Assembly: GCA_964510205.1 (NCBI GenBank)
Contig: CAZEBW010000047.1
Coordinates: 1-28,385, forward strand
Direction of reading: 5' to 3'
Origin: CAZEBW01 sp964510205
GTDB lineage: Bacteria > Chloroflexota > Anaerolineae > VGOG01
DNA: 28,385 nt
The notes under the pieces were generated by a model that saw only the letters and a list, made by a program, of their open reading frames with translations, had not been told where the DNA came from and ran no database searches. The position numbers and the translations under genes were made by a program. Shown here in pieces: positions 15,034-21,521 of the stretch (positions within the stretch are counted from its first letter, which is position 1; every line of letters begins with the position of its first letter).

Positions 15034-15920
15034 TGACCCCGCTTTGGGGAGGGATTGAGGCGGGCGGCACGAAATTCGTGTGCGCGGTGGGCAGCGGTCC
15101 CGACGACGTCCGGGCGGAGACGCGCTTTCCCACCACCACGCCAGAGGAAACCATCGGCCGCGCCGTTCGCTTCTTTCAGCAGGATCAGAAGAAGAAGCCC
15201 TTGACCGCCATCGGCATCGCCTCCTTTGGCCCAGTGGATCCAAACCCGGATTCGCCCACCTTCGGCCACATCACCACCACGCCCAAGGCCGGCTGGGCAC
15301 ACACCGACCTGGCCGGAGCGGTTCGGCGAGCGCTGGGTGTCCCCGTGGCCTTTGACACCGACGTCAACGCCGCCGCCCTGGGCGAACACCGCTGGGGCGC
15401 TGCCCAGGGATTGGACACCTTCGTCTACCTGACCATTGGCACGGGCATCGGCGGGGGCGGCATGGTCAATGGACAGTTGATCCACGGCCTGGTCCATCCG
15501 GAGATGGGCCACATCCGCATTCCCCACGACTGGGAGGCCGACCCCTACCCCGGCTTCTGCCCCTATCACGGCGACTGCCTGGAGGGGCTGGCCGCTGGCC
15601 CGGCTCTGGAAGAGCGTTGGGGGCAGCGGGGCGAGATGCTGCCCGCGGACCATCCCGCCTGGCCGCTGGAGGCCAAATACCTGGCTTTGGGCCTGGTGAA
15701 CATCATCTGCATCCTGTCGCCCCAGCGCATCATCATGGGGGGCGGCGTCATGCAACAGCCCGCGCTCTTCCCGCTGGTGCGGCGGGAGGTACAGGAGCTG
15801 CTCAGCGGCTACCTGCCAGCGCCGGCCATCCTGGAGCAGATAGACGACTACATCGTGCCGCCCGCGCTAGGCCATCGGGCTGGCGTGCTGGGCGCCATTG
15901 CCTTGGCGCAGCAGGTGTAA
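15033..15920 (+). CDS. ROK-family sugar kinase (fructokinase-like)
   Basis: A 295-aa ROK kinase. The ATP-binding start is WGGIEAGGTKFVCAVG (residues 5-20). FDTDVNAAALGEHRWGAAQG holds the catalytic aspartate, and LTIGTGIGGGGMVNG is the second phosphate loop. A zinc site is formed by H-PEMGH and FCPYHGDCLEGLAAGPAL, the pattern of bacterial fructokinases. It phosphorylates a hexose, most likely fructose, in the cytosol. The ATG at 15033 overlaps the preceding stop (TGATG). It is unusual for such a gene to be coupled to a toxin-antitoxin-like pair. The terminator of cassette copy 2 follows. Confidence 0.9.
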   Translation: MTPLWGGIEAGGTKFVCAVGSGPDDVRAETRFPTTTPEETIGRAVRFFQQDQKKKPLTAIGIASFGPVDPNPDSPTFGHITTTPKAGWAHTDLAGAVRRALGVPVAFDTDVNAAALGEHRWGAAQGLDTFVYLTIGTGIGGGGMVNGQLIHGLVHPEMGHIRIPHDWEADPYPGFCPYHGDCLEGLAAGPALEERWGQRGEMLPADHPAWPLEAKYLALGLVNIICILSPQRIIMGGGVMQQPALFPLVRREVQELLSGYLPAPAILEQIDDYIVPPALGHRAGVLGAIALAQQV

Positions 15921-15940
15921 AACCCGCCAGGCGATGAGAC

Positions 15941-15961
15941 AAGCCCGCGGCCCCGGGCTTT
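15941..15961 (+). terminator. Terminator-like hairpin, cassette copy 2
   Basis: AAGCCCG pairs with GGGCTT around a CGGCCCC loop and is followed by TTCTG. It ends the ROK kinase transcript and lies immediately before the promoter of the Ntn-hydrolase operon. Confidence 0.6.
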
Positions 15962-15986
15962 CTGCAGAAGCGGAGCCTCTGTTCAC

Positions 15987-16015
15987 TTGCCAAACCATCG
16001 TCTCTAGGTTATAAT
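15987..16015 (+). promoter_or_regulatory. Promoter, cassette copy 2 (Ntn-hydrolase operon)
   Basis: TTGCCA at 15987-15992 and TATAAT at 16010-16015 have 17-bp spacing. The -10 context AGGTTATAATGGG resembles the other three copies. The leader to the start codon at 16130 is about 108 nt and holds no gene I can support. Confidence 0.8.
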
Positions 16016-16129
16016 GGGAAGCGTCACCGATGCGTTGGGCTACGTTGGATGTTCGCCCGAATCCAGAGGGTGATGTAGGCGTGTTAAGCGGAGTTGAGGC
16101 CATTCGAGCACAGATCGGGGAGGTTCTAA

Positions 16130-16954
16130 ATGACAATTGTGGTAGCTGTCAAGGTAAACGATGGATTGGTCCTAGCGGCCGACAGCACCGTAGCGGTACA
16201 CGGTGGGCCGACCGGACAACCCCCTGGTATCCTCAAGACCTACGATTACGGACGAAAGCTCTGTCACATAAGAGACTACCCTATCGGCGCACTGAGTTGG
16301 GGAATCAGTTTGCTGGGATCCCGCACCATCGAGAGCTTGATCAATGAGTACGAGTTTGGCCTCCCCAGTGCCGAGGACGAAACTGCACGAGGGTTCGAAG
16401 TAAGCGACATCGCTGACAACCTGCGCACTTTCTTGCTGGAACGCTATGAATCTCAATATGGACCACTCTCACCGGGCGAACAACCCTCGTTAGGCATTCT
16501 AGTCAGCGGCTACTCTGACGGCGCGTATTTTCCAGAGCAGTACCTATTCGAATTCCCGTCCACCCCCGAAGTCCAGCCCCGGCGCCCTGACAAGGAAACC
16601 GGCGAGCCGGATTTGGGTGTAGACTGGTTTGGGCTTACCGACGCGATCACCCGTTTGATCAAAGGAGCTGATCCTCGGCTGGCCCAAGTGCTGGCCGCGC
16701 GATTGGAAATCTCATCCGATGAAGCCTGGCGACTATTGGCCCAATTTGAGTATTCTATTGCTTTCGAAGGTATGCCCCTCCAGGATGCAATAGATCTGGC
16801 TGTTTACCTCGTTGAAACAACGACAGGTCGCTACCGTTTTGCAGTCGGTGCACCGCTTTGTGGTGGCGAGGTGGATGTAGCTGTTATCACGCCACGTGGC
16901 TTCACCTGGGTCTACCGCAAGAACTGGCATGTGGTGCCACAAGGAGGCAAGTGA
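16130..16954 (+). CDS. Proteasome-like Ntn-hydrolase family protein
   Basis: A 274-aa protein whose N-terminus has the pattern of a proteasome beta-type subunit. If Met1 is removed, Thr becomes residue 1, followed by IVVAVKVNDGLVLAADS with Asp at position 17, the proteasome spacing for catalytic Thr1 and Asp17. A lysine in GRKLCHIRD (near residue 43) could be the Lys33 equivalent after a short insertion. The C-terminal half (VDWFGLTDAITRLIKGADP) does not match HslV or the 20S subunits and is longer than either. No ATPase partner (HslU, Mpa or ARC) is adjacent. The ATG at 16130 follows GGGGAGGTTCTAA. Two unknown genes follow closely. Active peptidase function is inferred, not shown. Confidence 0.75.
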   Translation: MTIVVAVKVNDGLVLAADSTVAVHGGPTGQPPGILKTYDYGRKLCHIRDYPIGALSWGISLLGSRTIESLINEYEFGLPSAEDETARGFEVSDIADNLRTFLLERYESQYGPLSPGEQPSLGILVSGYSDGAYFPEQYLFEFPSTPEVQPRRPDKETGEPDLGVDWFGLTDAITRLIKGADPRLAQVLAARLEISSDEAWRLLAQFEYSIAFEGMPLQDAIDLAVYLVETTTGRYRFAVGAPLCGGEVDVAVITPRGFTWVYRKNWHVVPQGGK

Positions 16955-17442
16955 TGGCTATTCATGAGCTCTATCAATCATCCATTGGGAATCATAATAC
17001 TTCTTCACGCAGCGCCCGTCAGATCCTGCGCGAAGAGCAGACTTACTATGAACCCGAAGTACTAATGACAGGCCAGGTGTGGGTCGATAGCGGTCGCCAG
17101 GCACGGTCACTGCTTTCCCAACCTATGGCGCCACCGAGAGTTACTGCACCTACGCTGGATGCACAAGAAGTGGCCGAGAGGTTGGCCCAACAGGCTAGCC
17201 AACTGACCTCGCTGGAATCCATCTACATCAGAGTCAAAACGTGGGGCTTCGAGTGTTGGCTCGTGGCCAACTGCAGCACTGAGGATGAGCGGTTTCGGCT
17301 TTACGATCTTGAGTGGCGACTGATGGAGGTGACACCGCACATCGGTTTCAAGTTCCACCTGGTAGATCGTCAGGACCGCCCGCTTACCGAGGTTGTGACC
17401 TTGGAGCGATTTGACGCAGCAGTCATCCTGAGAAAGACATAA
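16954..17442 (+). CDS. Hypothetical protein coupled to the Ntn-hydrolase
   Basis: A 162-aa protein that I do not recognise. The ATG at 16954 overlaps the Ntn-hydrolase stop (TGATG) and follows AAGGAGG, so this start is preferred over an in-frame codon at 16858. The first half is polar and low in hydrophobics. The second half (LESIYIRVKTWGFECWLVANCSTEDERFRLYDLEWRLMEV) looks like an alpha/beta fold with mixed strands. There is no signal peptide or membrane segment. Conserved coupling suggests that it works with the Ntn-hydrolase or is its substrate, but nothing in the sequence shows this. Confidence 0.75.
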   Translation: MAIHELYQSSIGNHNTSSRSARQILREEQTYYEPEVLMTGQVWVDSGRQARSLLSQPMAPPRVTAPTLDAQEVAERLAQQASQLTSLESIYIRVKTWGFECWLVANCSTEDERFRLYDLEWRLMEVTPHIGFKFHLVDRQDRPLTEVVTLERFDAAVILRKT

Positions 17443-17443
17443 C

Positions 17444-17806
17444 ATGCCTGACGCTCAAGCCCATCTCCGACAAGCTCGACACAACCAAGATCTGATTGAC
17501 ACGCTAGATCCGGCCAGCACACACTTCTTGGACTGGATTGTTACAGTCGCCTTCTACGTGGCGTTGCACCGAGTCGAAGCCTGGTTTGCTAGCAAGGGAC
17601 TGCACTTTGAGGCTCATACCCAGCGTGACGATTGGCTTAACAGAGCGAAGGAACTGCGCCGGAGTGTGTGGCCGCGCTACAAGGAATTGGAGTTTCAGAG
17701 CCGCCAGGCGCGCTATCAATGCGTCTCCTTTGATAGGGATTTTGTCCAAAACCGCCTCTTGCTCTTTCTTGGCGAGATAGAGCAAGAGATGCAAGCGCTC
17801 ACTTGA
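17444..17806 (+). CDS. HEPN-like helical protein
   Basis: A 120-aa all-helical protein. The spacing of conserved-looking residues (A-HN-DLID, then FLDWIVTVAFYVALHRVEAWFASKG, then QRDDWLNRAKELRRSVWPRYKEL and SRQARY) resembles HEPN-superfamily proteins of the kind that pair a helical bundle with a toxin or nucleotidyltransferase partner. The R-x4-6-H RNase motif of active HEPN nucleases is not evident, so it may be a non-catalytic member. The ATG at 17444 lies two bases after the previous stop. It ends the three-gene Ntn-hydrolase unit. HEPN assignment is from pattern only. Confidence 0.55.
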   Translation: MPDAQAHLRQARHNQDLIDTLDPASTHFLDWIVTVAFYVALHRVEAWFASKGLHFEAHTQRDDWLNRAKELRRSVWPRYKELEFQSRQARYQCVSFDRDFVQNRLLLFLGEIEQEMQALT

Positions 17807-17859
17807 CCGCTCATGGCCCAACCGCCCAACTTGAAATCCCTTGCTCCAGCACAGCTCGC

Positions 17860-17884
17860 AGCCCCGCTTTGGGGGGCGCGGGCT
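17860..17884 (+). terminator. Terminator-like hairpin, cassette copy 3
   Basis: AGCCC at 17860-17864 pairs with GGGCT at 17880-17884 around a GC-rich interior, followed by TTGTTC. It closes the Ntn-hydrolase operon just before the next promoter. Confidence 0.55.
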
Positions 17885-17985
17885 TTGTTCGTTTGCGTAA
17901 GTGTCGGGGTTGGGTTATAATAGGGCAGATCGCGGTCTACCTTCAGGCGATCCCTGGAACAGGCGCGCTCAGGAGAAGGCATTGA
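17882..17985 (+). repeat. 104-bp direct repeat, copy A (promoter plus leader)
   Basis: The segment begins GCTTTGTTCGTTTGCGTAAG and ends GGAGAAGGCATTGA. It is nearly identical to 18917-19020 and differs at only a few bases. It contains the cassette promoter and about 60 bases of leader. The two copies flank the poly-Glu membrane protein gene. Confidence 0.9.
17893..17921 (+). promoter_or_regulatory. Promoter, cassette copy 3 (poly-Glu membrane protein)
   Basis: TTGCGT at 17893-17898 and TATAAT at 17916-17921 have 17-bp spacing. The following 240 bases before the gene at 18164 contain no gene I can support; an 11-codon frame at 17987 is too weak to call. Confidence 0.8.
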
Positions 17986-18163
17986 ATGGTGCGGGAGATG
18001 TTGGTGGTAGAACTCAGCTAGATAGACGAGCTGGTTAAGCCGATGCTGAGGGCTGAGGTGCAATGAAGTCCAATTGATCCACGCCTTTCTGCCCATCCGC
18101 GGCTCTGATATGTCACGCCTTCGCTCGTTGGGCAAACATAATCTGTCATAGGGAGGTGCAACT

Positions 18164-18838
18164 ATGCGTCCTTTTCTTCCCGGTATTTTGGTGATCATCG
18201 TGATGATCGTCTTGCTGGCCATCAGCTTCACGCTGGTAATGGGCATTGCCCTTGGCGTGGGCTGGGTACTCACCCGTTTCTTGCCCTTCTCCTTGTTCGA
18301 GGCAACTCTGCTGAGCATCATTGCCGCCATGGCCACCTACACCATCTGGCGCAACTTCCTTGGCCCAGCTCCAAACTTCAGCTTCGATGAAGAGGAAGAG
18401 GAAGAAGAGGAAGAAGAGGAAGAAGAAGAAGAACCTGATCTCGATGAGATTCCTCTATCTCGGTTCTACAGGACGGATGCAGATAGAACCTGGGAGAACT
18501 GGTTTCGGTACGTGATGGCCAACACCATCTACGAAGACTTTCTCGATTCACCTGGTCGGATTGCCCTGATGAACGAGAGACAACTGCAGGAGCTATCCAT
18601 TCGCCTGACGGATGCGGCCATAGCAGCACTGAAGCGCAAATCGCCTCATACCCGACGAGTGAGGGTGACTAAGGGGATGCTGAAACACGAGATGGGCAAG
18701 ATGGGACAGCAGCCATACGATGACGACATCTTGGATATAGCGGTTGATGCTATCAAAGTCGAGTTGATCGCCTCCCAGGAGGAGTTGAGGGAAGTGATCC
18801 AAAGGAAGTTGTGGGATGAGCCTGTGGACGTGTTTTAG
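18164..18838 (+). CDS. Membrane protein with poly-glutamate linker, unknown function
   Basis: A 224-aa protein. Residues 7-32 and about 43-62 are hydrophobic and likely form a two-helix membrane anchor. Residues 76-90 are a run of 15 glutamates. The rest is a soluble, helical, charged domain (NTIYEDFLDSPGRIALMNER through RVTKGMLKHEMGKMGQ to the C-terminus). I do not recognise the family. The poly-Glu run probably acts as a charged flexible spacer. The ATG at 18164 follows GGGAGGTGCAACT. The gene is flanked by the two 104-bp direct repeats and precedes the CRISPR operon. A functional link to it is possible but unsupported. Confidence 0.8.
   Translation: MRPFLPGILVIIVMIVLLAISFTLVMGIALGVGWVLTRFLPFSLFEATLLSIIAAMATYTIWRNFLGPAPNFSFDEEEEEEEEEEEEEEEPDLDEIPLSRFYRTDADRTWENWFRYVMANTIYEDFLDSPGRIALMNERQLQELSIRLTDAAIAALKRKSPHTRRVRVTKGMLKHEMGKMGQQPYDDDILDIAVDAIKVELIASQEELREVIQRKLWDEPVDVF
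18389..18433 (+). repeat. GAA/GAG microsatellite encoding 15 Glu
   Basis: Fifteen consecutive GAA/GAG codons, partly arranged in GAAGAG and GAAGAAGAG units. It lies in frame within the membrane protein gene and is prone to length change by slippage. Confidence 0.95.
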
Positions 18839-18916
18839 AACCCGACTTTGACCAGACGCACCGCTCTTGTTGCAACACAAGCCCGCAGCCACGTTGTCTC
18901 TGCTCCAAGAAGAGCT

Positions 18917-19020
18917 GCTTTGTTCGTTTGCGTAAGTGTCGGGGTTGGGTTATAATAGGGGCGCGTTGCGGTCTACCCTCAGGCGACCCTGGAACAGACG
19001 CGCTCAGGAGAAGGCATTGA
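18917..19020 (+). repeat. 104-bp direct repeat, copy B (promoter plus leader)
   Basis: Second copy of the segment at 17882-17985, with the same start, the same promoter and the same end (GGAGAAGGCATTGA). Differences are a few substitutions and compensating single-base indels. It lies upstream of the CRISPR operon. Confidence 0.9.
18928..18956 (+). promoter_or_regulatory. Promoter, cassette copy 4 (CRISPR-Cas operon)
   Basis: TTGCGT at 18928-18933 and TATAAT at 18951-18956 have 17-bp spacing. It is the only promoter I see before the large-subunit gene at 19112. All five cas genes follow with overlaps or very short gaps, so it probably drives the whole operon. Confidence 0.8.
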
Positions 19021-19052
19021 TCTGAAGACCTTCCGAGAGCAGATTGGCGAAT

Positions 19053-19115
19053 ATGACAATAATTGCAGGGATTGACCGAATTCATGACGCCAGACAGTAT
19101 AGATTAGAAACATGA
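19053..19115 (+). CDS. 20-codon leader ORF overlapping the CRISPR large-subunit start
   Basis: A short frame encodes MTIIAGIDRIHDARQYRLET, and its TGA overlaps the large-subunit ATG as ATGA. The first residues resemble the start of the Ntn-hydrolase at 16130 (MTIVVAVK), and the upstream bases (GAGCAGATTGGCGAATATGACAAT) resemble its leader. It may be the decapitated remnant of a second Ntn-hydrolase gene whose body was replaced by the cas operon. Alternatively it is a coupling peptide or chance. There is no strong ribosome-binding site. Confidence 0.3.
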   Translation: MTIIAGIDRIHDARQYRLET

Positions 19116-21154
19116 TCGAATTCACGATATTTCTCGACGATTCAGAACTGGAGTTTGACCCAGCAAATGGCGAGCCGAATCTGGAATTTGTGCTGCCGCC
19201 GACAGCGCGAATTGGACGGGATGACGATGTGATCCATCTAGCACCTATTCCCGTGCATTGCTTTTTCAATGCCATGACTTTCGGGCACTGGCTAGCTACG
19301 GAGCACAAACTCTCCGAGAATGATGCTTTTAGCGTCTATATCATTCACGACATGTTTAAGAGCTTGCTCTGGCGGACACCTGGCAGGAAATGGCCTCACA
19401 GCAGAGATGAGTTCTTTGGGCATATAGAGACTGAATTGAGAGAAAGCAAACTCTTTGACGACTTCACCCGCGCTTATAGGCTGGCTAAAGACCATCATGT
19501 CACCAAGTGGGCTGAGGCAACGTATCAAGAGTTCAGACTGGATGTAGGACATTGGGCCAAAGGGTGGGCACTAATTGGACTCACTATCCGTCTGCAGTCG
19601 GCTCTGTCCAACGCGCTGAGTATTGCGTACGTCAAACGGTTGTTTGTCGAGTCCTACGTCAAGGCGATGCGGGATGAGTATCCCGAGGTGTTCGCTCGCT
19701 TTGACGCCATCTCCTACGAATACGAGTTCGTAGAGCCAGCGGCCCTGACCTGCGACACCGACAAGGATATCGAGGCACTGTGTCGTCAGAGCAAGGTTGA
19801 CTTGGATGGACGGCGGCTGGCCATCCACACTTTTGTCGGCGCTCACGGTCCCCGCTGGAGGCCAGATCAGGAAACGATAGTTCAATTGCCTTTCTGGCTG
19901 ATGCTGACACTTCGTGAAGATCCGGTCTCTATCTTGTTCCCTGTACCAGTTCGTTACAATGATATGACGGGCAATCGTGACTTTTTTAGACGTGTGCGCG
20001 ATGGCTTCCACCGCCGGGTGCGCGACTTGCTGGAAAGTGTGCCGGTGAGCAAATCCAAGCGTGACACCTGGCTCCAGCACGTGGACGCGATCATGGCCGG
20101 TATTGACGACACTTTCCATATCACCCACACCAAAGCCTTTGGCGACGCGATTGATGCCCGACAAGTGGATAAAAGAAGGACAACGGCCCACTGTTCAATG
20201 TGTGGCTCACCCATTCCTCCCAGCTTTTCCTGCTCACCGATAGCGGATCTGGGCTGGAGCCCTGGCCGATACACCGATTGGCACATCGGTGATGCTAGTG
20301 ACGCTTGTGTGCTATGCGCCATCTCTCACTTCAAAACACCCAACGCGCTAAAACCAGCCAAGAACTTGATCTTTCAGCGCAAAGCGGTCTACTTTGCTAC
20401 CAGCACGCCGTCCGCTAGGGAATCAGAGGCAGCAGTAGCAGCAACCTTGCCTTTCTTCACGATGACAGGGTTCAAGCCTAAGTTGGAGATCCGTTCACTG
20501 GAGTCCCTGGTGACGCTGAATGTGGTTGCAGCGTTGTACTTGCACAATGCGCTTCAGAACGCCGTTCACTACCACAACGGCAAACGAGACTTATGGCTGG
20601 AAGCGACCTTCCCCACCGCCCCTTTCTCTTTTGTAGGCGAAGTGGCGAAGGCTAAGAGCAAGGTCGGGATGCCCGCATTCCTGGGCAAGCTATTCGAGAG
20701 CTTCAACCGGTCCGTTGTTTTGCTCGACCCATTGATGCCGATGCAGGTCGAGGTACCCTTTCACGCCCTGGCTTGCTTATGGGGGACTTCGAAGGGACGA
20801 CATTTCGAGTTCAAGCACAAGCCGTTGATCGTGAGCAACGAGACGGCCACGCTGCCGGTGATCTGGGAAGGGTACCACTTCGTTGATAGACAAACGCTGA
20901 CAGCCATCGAGACGCTGCAGGCATTCGTGGAGACATTCAGGCATCCCAAGGTAAGCCACCGTATGAAGCTGACCGCTCTGGCTTCTAGTCCAGAGGAGCT
21001 TGTCGAGACGCTGATACAATTGGGCGGGTTCAACTATGGAACAGTGCTAGACCGGCTTGCTCAGTTGTCAGGCGACCGGGATGCGGAGAGCTATTTGAGG
21101 CAAATGCACGAGTTGGTCGTGCAGACGCCATTGATTACAGAGATATGGAGGTGA
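19112..21154 (+). CDS. CRISPR effector large subunit, Cas10-like with HD-type motif (type IV-C-like)
   Basis: A 680-aa protein at the head of the cas operon. The N-terminal ~170 residues look like a divergent HD nuclease domain: candidate His49/His59/His65, then IIHDMFKS with His79-Asp80, and His128-His129 further on. A zinc finger is formed by Cys361, Cys364 (CSMC) and Cys399, Cys402 (CVLC). No GGDD or similar polymerase motif is visible, so cyclic oligoadenylate synthesis is not expected. The C-terminal third is helical, as in large-subunit D4 domains. In subtype IV-C the small Csf1 subunit is replaced by a Cas10-like large subunit with an HD domain, and this gene fits that description. A divergent type III or I-D large subunit is the alternative. 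Confidence 0.7.
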   Translation: MIEFTIFLDDSELEFDPANGEPNLEFVLPPTARIGRDDDVIHLAPIPVHCFFNAMTFGHWLATEHKLSENDAFSVYIIHDMFKSLLWRTPGRKWPHSRDEFFGHIETELRESKLFDDFTRAYRLAKDHHVTKWAEATYQEFRLDVGHWAKGWALIGLTIRLQSALSNALSIAYVKRLFVESYVKAMRDEYPEVFARFDAISYEYEFVEPAALTCDTDKDIEALCRQSKVDLDGRRLAIHTFVGAHGPRWRPDQETIVQLPFWLMLTLREDPVSILFPVPVRYNDMTGNRDFFRRVRDGFHRRVRDLLESVPVSKSKRDTWLQHVDAIMAGIDDTFHITHTKAFGDAIDARQVDKRRTTAHCSMCGSPIPPSFSCSPIADLGWSPGRYTDWHIGDASDACVLCAISHFKTPNALKPAKNLIFQRKAVYFATSTPSARESEAAVAATLPFFTMTGFKPKLEIRSLESLVTLNVVAALYLHNALQNAVHYHNGKRDLWLEATFPTAPFSFVGEVAKAKSKVGMPAFLGKLFESFNRSVVLLDPLMPMQVEVPFHALACLWGTSKGRHFEFKHKPLIVSNETATLPVIWEGYHFVDRQTLTAIETLQAFVETFRHPKVSHRMKLTALASSPEELVETLIQLGGFNYGTVLDRLAQLSGDRDAESYLRQMHELVVQTPLITEIWR

Positions 21155-21158
21155 ATCA

Positions 21159-21521
21159 ATGACCGACGATGCTTTTGAGGCCTTTTGGTTCTTGTACCAG
21201 GCCTGTCGCCGCAGCCTGACAAAGATGGCAACGAGTTCCAGCACCCGGACTTCCACACTGACTTACTTTCATCAGGCGGTCAAGGGTGCACTCAATCGCT
21301 CGAATGACGTGAACACATTCGTCAAAGCGATTGAGGCAGCAACTGACCTCAACTTCAGCCGGAACTACCCCGATTCGCTGCCCTCAACCGAAGCAATGGA
21401 GGCACTGTTCCGGGAGCTGAAGCAGCACGGCACGCTAGCATTTATGCCACAGTTAGTCGAGCGGGTGCAGGAGCGCAAAGAGACAGCGGACGAACAAGAG
21501 GACACAGGAGGTGACGCATGA
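21159..21521 (+). CDS. Small helical CRISPR protein, Cas11 candidate
   Basis: A 120-aa, largely helical and charged protein placed between the large subunit and Cas7. This is the position, size and fold type of Cas11 small subunits in class 1 effectors. The ATG at 21159 lies four bases after the large-subunit stop, with GGAGGTGA before it. Its TGA overlaps the cas7 start. The C-terminus is Glu/Asp-rich (ERKETADEQEDTGGDA). I see no motif that proves the family; the call rests on context, length and predicted helicity. Confidence 0.6.
   Translation: MTDDAFEAFWFLYQACRRSLTKMATSSSTRTSTLTYFHQAVKGALNRSNDVNTFVKAIEAATDLNFSRNYPDSLPSTEAMEALFRELKQHGTLAFMPQLVERVQERKETADEQEDTGGDA

Noticed and set aside
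17987..18022. 11-codon ORF in the leader of the poly-Glu membrane protein gene
   Set aside because: It is too short, has no good ribosome-binding site and no counterpart after the second copy of the 104-bp repeat.
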